From Epichloe hybrida (taxonomy: Eukaryota; Ascomycota; Sordariomycetes; Hypocreales; Clavicipitaceae), in contig JAFEKR010000038.1 in the NCBI GenBank assembly GCA_019022495.1, positions 248,001 to 312,000 of the forward strand: 64,000 bases of DNA, in the 5' to 3' direction. This document shows positions 46,336 through 56,629 of the stretch, in pieces. A program made the position numbers and the translations under genes. Each line of letters opens with the position of its first letter. The first letter of the stretch is position 1. Below the pieces are notes generated by a model. That model saw only the letters and a list, made by a program, of their open reading frames with translations. It did not search any database and was not told where the DNA came from.

Positions 46336-47960
46336 AACGGTCAGATTGATCGTCGATTTGTACATCTGATTTATAGTGCAGTTTAATAGGGCATTCTGAA
46401 TCGTGGTCAAATTGATCGTCGGATTAATCAGATTGATCAGATTGTCAGTCAGGTTGACGGTCAGGTTGACGGTTAGGTCGACGGGTTGGATTGATAGTCC
46501 GAGTCACTATCAGATCGATAGTCGTACTGATAGCCGTATCGATCAGATTGATAGATCTGATAATTGATAGCTTGCAATGAGCTTTGCAAAGGGCCGGGCA
46601 ACGAGCTTGCAGAGGACCTGGAATTCGGTCAGGCTGTTGAATTGGCTGCTGACGAATTTGCTGATAAGCTAGCTGCCTTCGAGAATCATTGCGATCTTCA
46701 AAGACTTCCCTAATAAGGTCTTTAAGCTGCTAGAAGTCATCCTCTTCTATAGCTAGCTTATATGAAAGGTCCTGTATCTGCTGCTGCTGTCATTCATATC
46801 AGGCCCTTAGGTCCTAAAGATCCCGTTAATGCTGGTCTTGTTGTCACTGGAATTAGTACTAGAGTTGCTAATCTAGCTGCTGTTAAATCTGTCAAAATTG
46901 CTGACTAGCTAGGTATAGGTCCTTGAGATATTAAAAGACCCATTTTCTAAAAGGGAAAGTCTTCCCACAGATGCCATAGGCTATGCGTTAATAGTCTTGC
47001 TTATAAAGCCGCTGTAATCGCTGTCATCGCTGTTACTCACGCTAATCTAGCTAGTGCAAGGGAAGCATTATAGCGAGCTTTATCGGGTTCGTTAGGAAGC
47101 TGCCTAGGAGGGAGGCCGGCGATCGAGATTGACGAATTTGTCAGATTTGACGGTCGGGTCGAAGGTCAACGGTCGGGTCGAGAGTAATCGGATTGATCGA
47201 ATTGAATCGAAGGTTGAAGAAATCGAAGGTCTTCAAATCGACGGATCGAAGGTTAAAAAATAAAGGTCTTCGGGTCAATCGAATTCGCGCGATCATTTGA
47301 TTTCAAGGTCTAAATCAACGGATCGAAGGTTGAAGATATCGAAGGTCTTCAAATCAACAGATCAACGGTCGGGACGAAGATCAACGAATGGATCGAAGCA
47401 AATCGCAGGTTGAAGAATCGAAGGTCTTCGAGTCAACGGATCGAAGGTCGGCACGAAGGTCAACGAATTGATCAAATTGAATCGCAGGTCGAAGAAATCG
47501 AGGGTCTTCAAATCAACAGATCAAAGATTGGGACGAAGGCCAACGGATCGGTCGGATTGTCTGAATGAAGGTCTTCAAAGATCGAAAAATCTGACAATGG
47601 AAGCGATGCCTAAGGGAGCTATCAGGCCTAGTGAAAGGGATAGCTTGATCAATTGGTCAGATTGACGGTCGAAGTTAATAGATCAAAACGGTTAGATCAA
47701 AGGTTAACAGATCTAACGGTCAGATTAAAGGTCAACGAATCGAAGGTTAACGAATCTAACGATAGGCGCGATGCCTAGAGACTAGTCAGATTGACGGTTA
47801 GATTGAAGTTAACAGATTAAACGGTTAGATTAAAGGTTAACAAATCTAATAATTAGATTAAAGTTAACGAATTAAAGGTTAATAAATCTAATAATAGGCA
47901 CGATGCCTAGAGGGACTATTAGGCCTAGTGAAAGGGATAGCTTAGATAGGCTTAGTAAAT
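46336..47960. repeat. Degenerate GATCGAAGGT/GGTTGACGGTC-type repeat tract
   Basis: Dozens of imperfect short motifs (GATCGAAGGT, GGTCTTCAAATC, GGTTGACGGTCAG, AGATTAAAGGTTAAC) fill both flanks of the coding remnant at 46445-47190. Toward 47900 the same motifs become AT-richer (TCGAAGG to TTAAAGG), a gradient expected if RIP or drift acts on an older GC-richer repeat. Confidence 0.7.
46445..47190 (-). pseudogene. RIP-decayed coding remnant: zinc-finger-like motif plus Gln-rich coiled coil
   Basis: One minus-strand frame stays coherent for about 250 codons apart from some 17 stops, which fall where Gln or Arg fits the context (CAG/CAA/CGA to TAG/TAA/TGA). It reads YGICGKTFPFRKWVF near 46978, resembling the first half of a C2H2-type finger, then YLKDLYLASQQF. 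A Gln-rich coil follows, and then SYKLAIEEDDF, QLKDLIREVFEDRNDSRRQ and QIRQQPIQQPDRIPGP. A neighbouring frame continues with Ser/Asp/Tyr-rich sequence. Possibly a Gag-like or other transposon-borne protein; the family is not identified. Confidence 0.6.
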
Positions 47961-48721
47961 TAGTTAACTTAGTTTAGTGACTTTTATTACTAGTAAAAAC
48001 GCTAGAGGTGCGTAACGGTTAGAGAGCAATTGCTACCACTTGTTACAATATAAAATATATAATAAAATAAGTGTGTAAAGGTGATGGTTAATTTAACTAG
48101 CTAGAGGTCAGAGCTATTGTCTAATATAGGGGTTCTAGGTCACGTGCAAGCTACATCCTCGGCACGGCAGGCCACATCCTAAGTCCTATGATACTAACAG
48201 GCCACTTGTCAATTCTAGCACGTAACAATTGTAATGTAATGTGTAATAATTACACATTACATTACATTACATTACATTACACATTACATTACATTACACA
48301 TTACATCCAAACCCCAAATATTACATTACATTACATTACATCACATGCTCTAGTTATAGCCAATGCATCTGATTTTTTATAACACAATTGCTAGCAATAC
48401 CTAGCTAGTAAAACAATTAATAACTAAATACTTAGATTTATAGTAATAAATAAGCTCTAAGGCTATAAATATAAGGGGCTATAAGATTAGAGTAAAGTTT
48501 ATAATAAACTTTATAGCTATATTAGTATAGGAGTTATAATTTATAACTATAGTTAAACTTAAATTTATTTAAATTTATTTAAGTTTTACTTATAGTATAA
48601 ATTAATATAATTCCCTCTTCCTTTATAACTATGTTTATTTTATCTCTTTTACTTATACTTTAAAGCTCTAAGGCAAACCAAATATAACTTATTCTTACTT
48701 ATCTCTAATTTAATTTGCTAA
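47961..48721. other. AT-rich stretch without gene, up to the TRIM
   Basis: Apart from the ACATT repeat and hairpin at 48231-48341, I see no gene or recognisable element. Confidence 0.45.
48231..48341. repeat. ACATT pentanucleotide repeats with perfect 16-bp hairpin
   Basis: Repeated TTACA/ACATT units fill 48252-48341. At the left end, GTAATGTAATGTGTAA (48231-48246) is exactly mirrored by 48250-48265 with a 3-nt loop, so the array begins in a cruciform-capable hairpin. Confidence 0.85.
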
Positions 48722-48726
48722 TAGAC
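48722..48726. repeat. Left 5-bp target-site duplication (TAGAC) of the TRIM
   Basis: TAGAC abuts the TG of LTR1 and is repeated at 49224-49228, directly after the CA of LTR2. Confidence 0.9.
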
Positions 48727-48899
48727 TGTGATGATCTAGGCTTTGCCTAGACCTAGCAATATAGGTGTCAATTGTACAAGTTACAGGGACTTGTATAATG
48801 CGTATTCTTTTGTTACCTTCTATGGCGCAATGGAATTGGGGTCAAACCCACATGGTCGCGCAGGCACCTATAATTAGCCCTTAGGGCTAGACTATAACA
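48727..48899 (+). repeat. TRIM 5' LTR, 173 bp
   Basis: A TATA-like AATATAGG (48758-48765) lies about 28 bp before GACTTGTATAA (48788-48798), a possible transcript start. The LTR ends ACTATAACA. Confidence 0.9.
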
Positions 48900-48900
48900 T

Positions 48901-48911
48901 TTATACAAGTC
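48901..48911 (+). promoter_or_regulatory. Candidate self-primer binding site of the TRIM
   Basis: TTATACAAGTC begins 1 nt after the 5' LTR and is an exact 11-nt reverse complement of GACTTGTATAA inside that LTR. This is the Tf1-type self-priming arrangement, in which the 5' end of the transcript folds back as primer. Function is inferred. Confidence 0.65.
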
Positions 48912-49030
48912 TCCTAAGGTTATAGGTTTAAACTAGCTATGTGCGCAAGCACTATAGGGCAGCTATAACAGGGTTCTTCCTAGGCTTATAGGGATAGAGA
49001 GGGCCCTAGGGGATGCGCGGTATTGCTAGC

Positions 49031-49048
49031 AAAGAGGGAGAAGGGGCC
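49031..49048 (+). promoter_or_regulatory. Polypurine tract of the TRIM
   Basis: AAAGAGGGAGAAGGGG then CC, two bases before LTR2; the expected plus-strand primer site. Confidence 0.8.
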
Positions 49049-49050
49049 TA

Positions 49051-49223
49051 TGTGATAATCTAGGCTTTGCCTAGACCTAGCAATATAGGTGTCAATTATA
49101 TAAGTTACAAGGACTTGTACAATGCGTATTCTTTTGTTACCTTCTATGGCGCAATGGAATTGGGGTCAAACCCACATGGTCGCGCAGGCACCCGCGATTA
49201 GCCCTTAGGGCTAGACCATGACA
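49051..49223 (+). repeat. TRIM 3' LTR, 173 bp
   Basis: Same length as the 5' LTR and less altered at its end (CCATGACA), followed by the TAGAC duplication. Confidence 0.9.
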
Positions 49224-49295
49224 TAGACACACTACACCTAAATTACTAAGTAGTTTGTCAGGCGAAAACAACCACCCGAAAACGACGGATTTGAC

Positions 49296-49415
49296 AGTGA
49301 CGATAATGACAAAGCTAACGATAATGACGAAGCTGACGATGATGACGAAGCTAACGATGATGACGAAGCTGACGATAATAACAAAGCTAACGAAATTGAC
49401 GATATTAGCGATGGA
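49296..49415. repeat. 18-bp minisatellite (GACGATGATGACGAAGCTAA-like units)
   Basis: About six 18-bp units; on the minus strand they spell a VSFVII peptide repeat in an open frame that also crosses the TRIM LTR. No start or family supports a gene. Confidence 0.85.
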
Positions 49416-49429
49416 ACCTAGATAACGGG

Positions 49430-49799
49430 ATCTAGTGTGAGGCCCCACGCATGATAACACTTATAACACTAGTGCACTAGCGCACTCCGCAGGCAGGCTA
49501 CGTCCTAGGGCTAGGCCTATATAATACTAGTAAGCTACTAGCTATAAGCTAGTAACTTATATATATAATACACTTAGACCTAGTAAGCTTTAGTTAATAT
49601 ACTAAAGCCTTTATATCTCTTACTTAGTTACTATTATTCTTATAATTCTAAAGCTTCTTTTACTAATTACCTAAGAGTAATATAGGGGGAAAAACTACTT
49701 AATTTACTAAAGTAATATTAGATAATAACTTAACTTTAATAAATAAGAGTTATACTTAATTAAATAAGAGTAATACTATAGGTAAAGATATACTATATA
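49430..49799. other. AT-rich stretch between minisatellite and Ty3/gypsy fragment
   Basis: Nothing recognised. Confidence 0.4.
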
Positions 49800-51536
49800 T
49801 TACTAAAACTATACTTATAATAAGACTCTTTATCCCTTATAGTAAAGCTATAGTAATACTAAAGTAAATTACTTAGTTAGAAAAACTCTAAAGATTATAT
49901 AAATAAGAATAAAAGCTTATTAACCTTATTAAGGGTAATTTAAAGAAAGTATAAGGGAGAAATAAGTAAAAAACTAGTACTTTCTTAAGTAATAGTAACT
50001 AAGAGATTAAAGTTAAAAATATTACTAAGCTTTAATACTTTATAAACCCTTAGAGATATAAGATATAAATAAATAACTTAAACTATACCTTTAATAAGGT
50101 AAAGAAAAAATACTAATATAATTACTAAAAGATTCTCTTTATACTTAATTATATATATACTAATTATAAGGTAAGATAAAATAAATACCTTAATAAATAA
50201 TAGGCTAATAGCTAGGATAATTATAAAAATAACTAGAATAAATTCTAGACTTAAATACTTATATTACTTAAGGACTTTATAAACTATAATACTTAAATAG
50301 CTATATAGCTTAAGAATATAAAGTAATATAAGGGCTAAAGCCTTATTAAATTTAGTATTTTCCTAGATTTACTAAAGATATACTTAAAAAAAGCCTTAGA
50401 AAAGTTTTATACCCTTATATTCTTTATAAAATTACTTCCTAAGCTATAAGACTATATTAACTTATATACCTTTATTACTAGAAAAATATAAAAGAAAGTT
50501 ATATAACTTACTTAGTAATTTTAAAAGGCTATACTAAAGAGTAAGTAAAAGCCTAAGCACTTAGAAAATAAAAAAACTATATAAGAATCCCTAATATTAT
50601 AAAAATAACTCCCCTTAAGGTTATAAGCTTTATAAGAATTAAAGAAATAAAGACTAAGAAAAAGGCCTAGTTATATACCTAAATAATAGTAAAGTTAAGG
50701 ATAAGAAATAATATTATAATTATAATAGTTTAAATTACCTTATAAATAAGTATAATAAGCTAAGGAAAAAGCCTTAAGATAGCTAAGGAAATTTCTTAAG
50801 GTAAAAGTAAAGGCCCTTATCTTTACCTTAAATACCAAGGTACTAACTAAGTATTAATTTTATATACTAATTACTATTTATAAGTATAAAGATATTAAAA
50901 TAGTAGTAAATTTAAATAGCTATACTAAGCTTAATATTATTAGTATGAAATTTATAAAGAATTATAAACTTAATTAAGTTAAGGCTATAGTACTTATTCT
51001 TTAAGTAATAAGGGCTTTTATAGTCCCTTAATATAGTATTTATAATATACTTATTATAATTAAAGACTTAAGAAATAAAGAAAAAAACCTTAAGTTACTA
51101 TATATAGCTATAAATAAGAACTTAAGAGTAAAAAGAAATCTTATTTTAATTAGAATATATATACTTACTAAAGAATATTTTTATTTTTATTTATACTTAT
51201 AAGAGTAGTAATTTAAGAAAAAGAAAATAGCTTTTTTATTTATAATTTCTTATAAGTTTATAATGGTAATATATAATAAGGCTATTATATATACTATTAT
51301 AGGAGTTATAAAAGATAAGTTTATTACCCTTAAAAATAATAAGAAAGTAAAAGTATATAAAACTATTAAAAATATCCCTAAAAAACTATATAAGTTTAAA
51401 GATATATTTATAGTAAATAAGGTAAGTAGTTTACTATTAAGAAAAGAGACTAATTATATAATTAACCTAATACCTAAGGCTATGCCCCTATATAAGCTAA
51501 TTTATTCTCTTTCCTAAAGTAAATTAAAGGAGCTTT
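49800..51536 (+). pseudogene. Decayed Ty3/gypsy fragment (gag to start of reverse transcriptase)
   Basis: Heavily AT-shifted sequence with many stops. At 51380-51520 the + strand still reads KLYKFKDIFIVNKV, then YIINLIPKAMPLYKLIYSLS. These correspond to the conserved gypsy segment just before the RT palm (the H-F/Y-DVF region and the DHxIDL...PxxxPIYxLS stretch). The upstream 1.5 kb is consistent with gag and protease but too decayed to read. The match stops abruptly at about 51536. Confidence 0.7.
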
Positions 51537-53206
51537 TGTGAGAACAATAGTAGCTAGGCAAGAGGTATAGGGGCTCTGGTATATTGACTAAAGCTTGCTA
51601 AGTCTAAATATATTATGCGTGTAAGTCACTGTCTTATAGCTAGTGGCTTACTAGTGTTATATAAACCTAGCCCTAGGGCCTTACTAGCCTATAGGGTATA
51701 TAAGTGTACCTATTATTATAAGTAAGGCCTTATAATTACCCCCTTACTTATAGCTAGGCTCCTAAATAGCTTTTACTAGGTACCCTATAGCTATTTACTA
51801 AGTATTAGCTAAATTAAAATAATAATAAATAATAAATAGTGCTTATATATAAATTTATTTATAACTCCTTATTATATTATAAACTTTTTTCTTTAGTAAA
51901 TATAGTTATTTTTAATTAACCTTATTTATACTTTATTTACCTTAACTCTTTAACTCTTAATTTATATTCTTTTACTATAAAGCTAAATATAATTTACTTT
52001 TATATTTACTTATATATATACTATCTTTAGACTAAGTGCCTAGACTTTAAAAAGCACTTACTAATTAAAATCCTTTTACTAGTAATTATATATAGTTTCC
52101 CTTATTCTTTAGTTAGTATAGTAACTAAAGGAAAATAATTAAAATATTATATTTAGTGTAATAAATATAGTAATATATATAAGATAGTAAGTTACTTAGT
52201 ATTTTATTATTCTATAGCTATAAATTACTAACTTTTTTATACTAGGTTATACTAACTTTAGCTAGTAACTTCTAGGATCTTTTAGTTATTTATAAATAAG
52301 TTTAAGCCCTTATAAACACTACTATTATTATTAAGAATAAGAAGAGTATCCCTATATTTCTAAATATAACTTACTATAGCTTTACTATATATATCTTAAA
52401 CTTAGTAATAGGTTTTAACTATACTAATACTATATACTATATTACCTTTAGGCTAATTAGTACTATAAAGGTATATTAAGTATATTAAGTTACTTATTTT
52501 TTACCTATTTCTTACTAACCTTTTTATATAAGTTACCTTTATCTTATACTAAAACTATTTAGTTTTATAGTAATAGCTATAAGTTTCCTTAGTAATTATA
52601 GCTCTTTTTTCCTTTTTTTTAGTTTATATATAGCTTTCCCTTATTCTTTTACTTAGTCTTTACTAACTTTTCTATAGGAAAACCCTAAGAATACTATATT
52701 TATCTAGGAGGTAAGAATAGTCCTTTAGCTCTAGCCCTTTAACCCTAGGTATATAGCCTAGGTTATAATAGTTTATTACTTTTACTATACTATAGAGAAA
52801 GTAATTTAAGGTAATAAGAACTAGGTAAAGTATAGCTTTAATAGCTAAACTATAGTCTCCTATATAAAAGCTATAATAAAGGGTTTTCCTATTATTTTAC
52901 TTATACTTTAGGTATATTTTCCTTTATTATTTAGTAGTATAACCTAGGCCTTTAAGTAATAGTTTTTATAGTAACTAATAAGGTTAGGCTTTTTTTATAG
53001 TATATTTATATTCCTTTATTAGTACCTTAATCCTATATTACTATCTTTATTACTAGACTTACTTAGTAACTAATAAGGTTAAGTCTTTTCTATAGTATAT
53101 TTATATTTCTTTATTAGTGCTTTAATCCTATATTATTACCTTTCTTACTAGACTTACTTTAGTAAAATACTTAAATTATATATTAAGTGCTTTTTATATT
53201 ATTTAC
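51537..53206. other. AT-rich decayed repeat, unidentified
   Basis: Begins TGTGAGAACA at the break in the gypsy fragment, which may be an LTR start. Composition is less extreme to about 51740 and then very AT-rich. No domain is readable. Confidence 0.4.
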
Positions 53207-53238
53207 TAGGGGGGAGGGGGGACTAACTGTGATATCAG
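53207..53238 (+). promoter_or_regulatory. Possible polypurine tract and LTR start
   Basis: AGGGGGGAGGGGGGACTAAC is immediately followed by TGTGATATCAG, the usual layout at the 3' LTR of a + strand retroelement. No matching second LTR is found in the window. Confidence 0.45.
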
Positions 53239-53849
53239 CTAGAAAACGAAGCATAAGACAAGCAAACGCATAGATAGCGCGCGACTAATCTAGGAGCAGA
53301 ACCGCCTAGTCACTAGGCTTAAATTACTTACCCTTTACTATAATTAAATAAAACTATATACTTAGACTTTATAAGACATTTAGACTAGTGCTAGGTTAGA
53401 TTTAGCTAAAAAGTAAGGCACTAGAAGAGTTAAAAGTAAAGTAAATAAAAAGTAAATTATTATTATAAATCTAAATTTACTATGCCTTAAGGCAAAGTAA
53501 GAGACGTAAAGCTAAGTTAAAGTAAGACTAGACTAGCACTAAAGGGAGCTAGTTAAGACTATTACTATACTTTTTCCTTTTTTTTAATTTTCTTTAGGAT
53601 AAGGCTAGCATAAGCTAGCACTAAATACCTATAATTAATTACACCTAATGTGGTATAGACCTAGAAGAGGGTTAGCGCTAGCCTATTAATAGACATAAGG
53701 GGGTTTTTCTTCCTAGTAAAGGGTTTTCCCTCTTAACTAAGCAGATAGAGTACTAGGAATAGCTACATAGTTAGCTAGCTAGCGTAAAGAATATATATAT
53801 TATTTACTAAAATCTATTACTTATATTTACTTAGCTAACTCTTTTATTT
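53239..53849. other. Probable LTR/end region, unassigned
   Basis: A less AT-shifted segment with GCGCGC and CTAGCTAGC motifs between the tract above and the gypsy fragment. It could belong to either. Confidence 0.35.
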
Positions 53850-56625
53850 TACTAGGTATTTATTACCTTTATAGGTTTTCTTATAATCCTTAACTTCCTT
53901 AACTTCCTTAACTTTATATTTATTTTCTTTATTCTTAAGATTTAGTATTAGTATTTTCTTATTCCTAGTGTCTTTATAGTAATTCTATAGCTTTAGTAAG
54001 CTAATATAAAATATATTATATAGTTAGCTATACTTCTTAGGTAATATAAGTTAGTAAGCTTATTTTCCTATAGTATTAAGTACTTAAAATAGTCTAATAA
54101 ATCTAGGGGTTAGCTTTTATTTTACCTTTTTAAGTCTAATATTCTTTACGAATAAAAGTACTAAATTACCTCTTTTTAGTATTAGTAATTAGTAGTATTA
54201 ATTATAGTACTTTACTTAGGTTTTAGTAGCTTTTACTTAGTTTTACTTTAACTATTTCTTAACTTTATATAATTTTATAATATATATATAAGTATTTTGT
54301 ATTTCCCTTTCCTAAGTCTTATCCCTAAGAGCTAGGAAAAACTCTAGTAAGTATTTTATAAGAGTATAGTTTAAAGAGTAGCTTATAGTCTTATTTACTA
54401 TATTATTATAAGTAAACTAAGCTATTAAAAGTAGCTTAGGCTATATTTATTAGTTTTTAGTAATAAAATATTAAAGGTAATACTTAAGTACCCAGTTTAT
54501 TCTCTTTATTTACCTATTAGTTTAAAGGTAAAACACTATAAAAAGCCTATATTTTATATATAATAAGTAATATAAGTCTAACTAGAATTAACTTATAAAG
54601 ACTAATTCTCTATTAGATATAATACTCTCTAAGGCTTTAAATTATAGCTTAATCTCTTTATAAAATAGTTTTACTAGTTTAGCTATATTAATTATAGTAA
54701 TTATAGGTAAAAAGATTAAGTACTTAGTAAATTAGTTTATAAATACTAGGATTATATTAGTTTCTTATTTACTTACTTAGGTAATAAGTAATCCTATAAT
54801 AAAATTTATTAAGATTTTTACCTATAGTTACTATAGTATTAGTAAGGATTTAAGGCTTTTATATAAGTAATACCTTTTAGTTACTATTTACTAGTAAACC
54901 CTATAGCTTATAATATAGTTAAATACTAACTTACTTATACCTCGTTACTAAAAGTAATACTTTAGTAACTTAAGAGTATATTTAGACTTAAAGTAACTTA
55001 CTAGTAAATTATTATAATATAGCTATAAAATCTTCTATTATAAAATAAGCTCCTAGGGAATAATTACTTAGTCTTAGTATATTAGAAGACCCCTTATATT
55101 ATATAACTATAAACTAGCTTTTCCCTTACCTTTTACTAGGGAATTATTAATCTTACTATTTTACCTTTATAAATCCAGATTTTAATTCTATACCTTTTAT
55201 AGTAATTATACTAGCAGTTTATTTAGCCTAAATTAGTAAGGATTTAGTAATATAATAATCTCCTATATCTCTTATACTATACTAATATCTTAGATATATA
55301 TTACTTTCTCCTAGAAATTACCCTTATTTAGCTAATTTTTTACTAGATTTATAGTAGCTAACTAGCCTCTTAACTAAGTTACTTTAGCCTTTAAAGTTCT
55401 CTTTATAGTAACTAGGGTATTTTCCTTCTTTAAAGGTATCTTACTAAGCATCTTTACTAAAACTAAGGTATTTTCCTCCCCTAAAGGTATCTTACTATAT
55501 TTTCTCTTATATATTAGTATCTTTTCTATTACTAGTTCTTTAGTAATTACTATTTTCTTTTAAAGCTTTAGTAAAGTACCTTATTTATTAGGGGTTTATC
55601 TTTATAATTAAACCTCCTTAATAGTATATTTACTAGGTTACTTTTCCTAGGTTTATACCTAATTATAAAGTAAAAGAAATAAAGAAATATATACTATTTA
55701 GCTTACTTTTTATTTAGCTTTTATTACCTTATAAAAGTCTATAAGTTATAGTAATCTAATAGGACTTTTACTAGGGTTATTATACCTTTAATATAGTATT
55801 ACTAGTATTTAAATAACTTTACTATAATAAGTAGCTTTTAATTTACTATATTATAATTATATTTAGTATTTATAAACTTCCTTAACTAAAATACTATAAA
55901 ATACTATTAGCCTTTATTATTTTATTAAGATAAGATTTTTACTATTATAAAGACTAAAGTATTTATCTTAATATATACTAGATAACTTAGGTTATAATAA
56001 TAAAGAAAAGATACTTATTAAAAGGTATCTTTTAGCTAGTTAAATACTAGCTATTCCCTTTTCTTAAATATAAACTTCCTAGTTTAAATACTATTTTAAC
56101 TACCTTTTATTAATATATATAAGGGTACTATAATCCTAGAGTATTAGTAAATAAACCTTTAGTAAAAGTTATAAAACCTAAGGAAAAACTATATATCTTT
56201 AAAGCTTATAAGCTTTTTTTAGTTTTAAATTATATTAACTCTATATATATTTATTAAAATACTATTAATTAATAAAATAAAACCTAGAAACTTTACTAAT
56301 TTCTAATAAAATAAATACTTTAAGGGTTTTATATATAGCTTTACTAACCTTATATATTCTAGAACTTCCTTAATATATATAGTATACTTTTCTTATATTT
56401 TTAAGAAAATAAGGATATTATTTAAATATACTATATAAATAGTATTTACTAGCTTATAAAGTACTTTATAAATATAGCTTTAAAAAGTAACTAAGGTATT
56501 AGTTAACCTAAAGGGTATTATAAGATATTTATAGTGTTTATAATAGGTATAAAATATTATCTTTTACTTATTACTTTCTTTAATATAAATTTAATAGTAA
56601 GTATTCTTAATATTAATCTAGAATC
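53850..56625 (-). pseudogene. Decayed Ty3/gypsy pol fragment: RT, RNase H, integrase
   Basis: On the minus strand, RT is readable from about 56600: INIKNTYYQIYIKES, then KYLIIPFRLTNTLVTF and YIVYLNNILIF. The last corresponds to the catalytic YLDDILIF box with both aspartates changed to asparagine, a G-to-A change expected from RIP. KFLGFILLINSILINIYRV follows. The integrase core appears at about 54830-54500 (INFIIGLL, TNIILVFINQFTKYLIFLPI, IISNRELVFIS). It starts in mid-RT without gag or protease, next to copia sequence. Confidence 0.75.
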
Positions 56626-56629
56626 AGAC

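Larger units (their letters stand above)
48727..49223 (+). mobile_element. TRIM: complete non-coding miniature LTR retroelement, 497 bp
   Basis: Two 173 bp direct repeats (48727-48899 and 49051-49223), each starting TGTGAT and ending ACA, enclose 151 bp with no coding capacity. A 5-bp duplication, TAGAC, flanks the unit, proving insertion as a unit. The LTRs differ at 11 positions, all C/T or G/A transitions, as RIP would leave. A polypurine tract precedes LTR2, and a primer-binding-site candidate follows LTR1. Orientation is + by these signals. Such elements depend on proteins of an autonomous LTR retrotransposon; which one is unknown. Confidence 0.9.

Noticed and set aside
48822..48849. tRNA-like boxes in the TRIM LTR (TGGCGCAATGG and GGGTCAAACCC)
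   Set aside because: The A box fits well, but the second box starts only about 17 nt later, too close for a tRNA or SINE.
49137..49460. 107-residue frame with VSFVII repeats
   Set aside because: Made of the 18-bp minisatellite plus the TRIM LTR.
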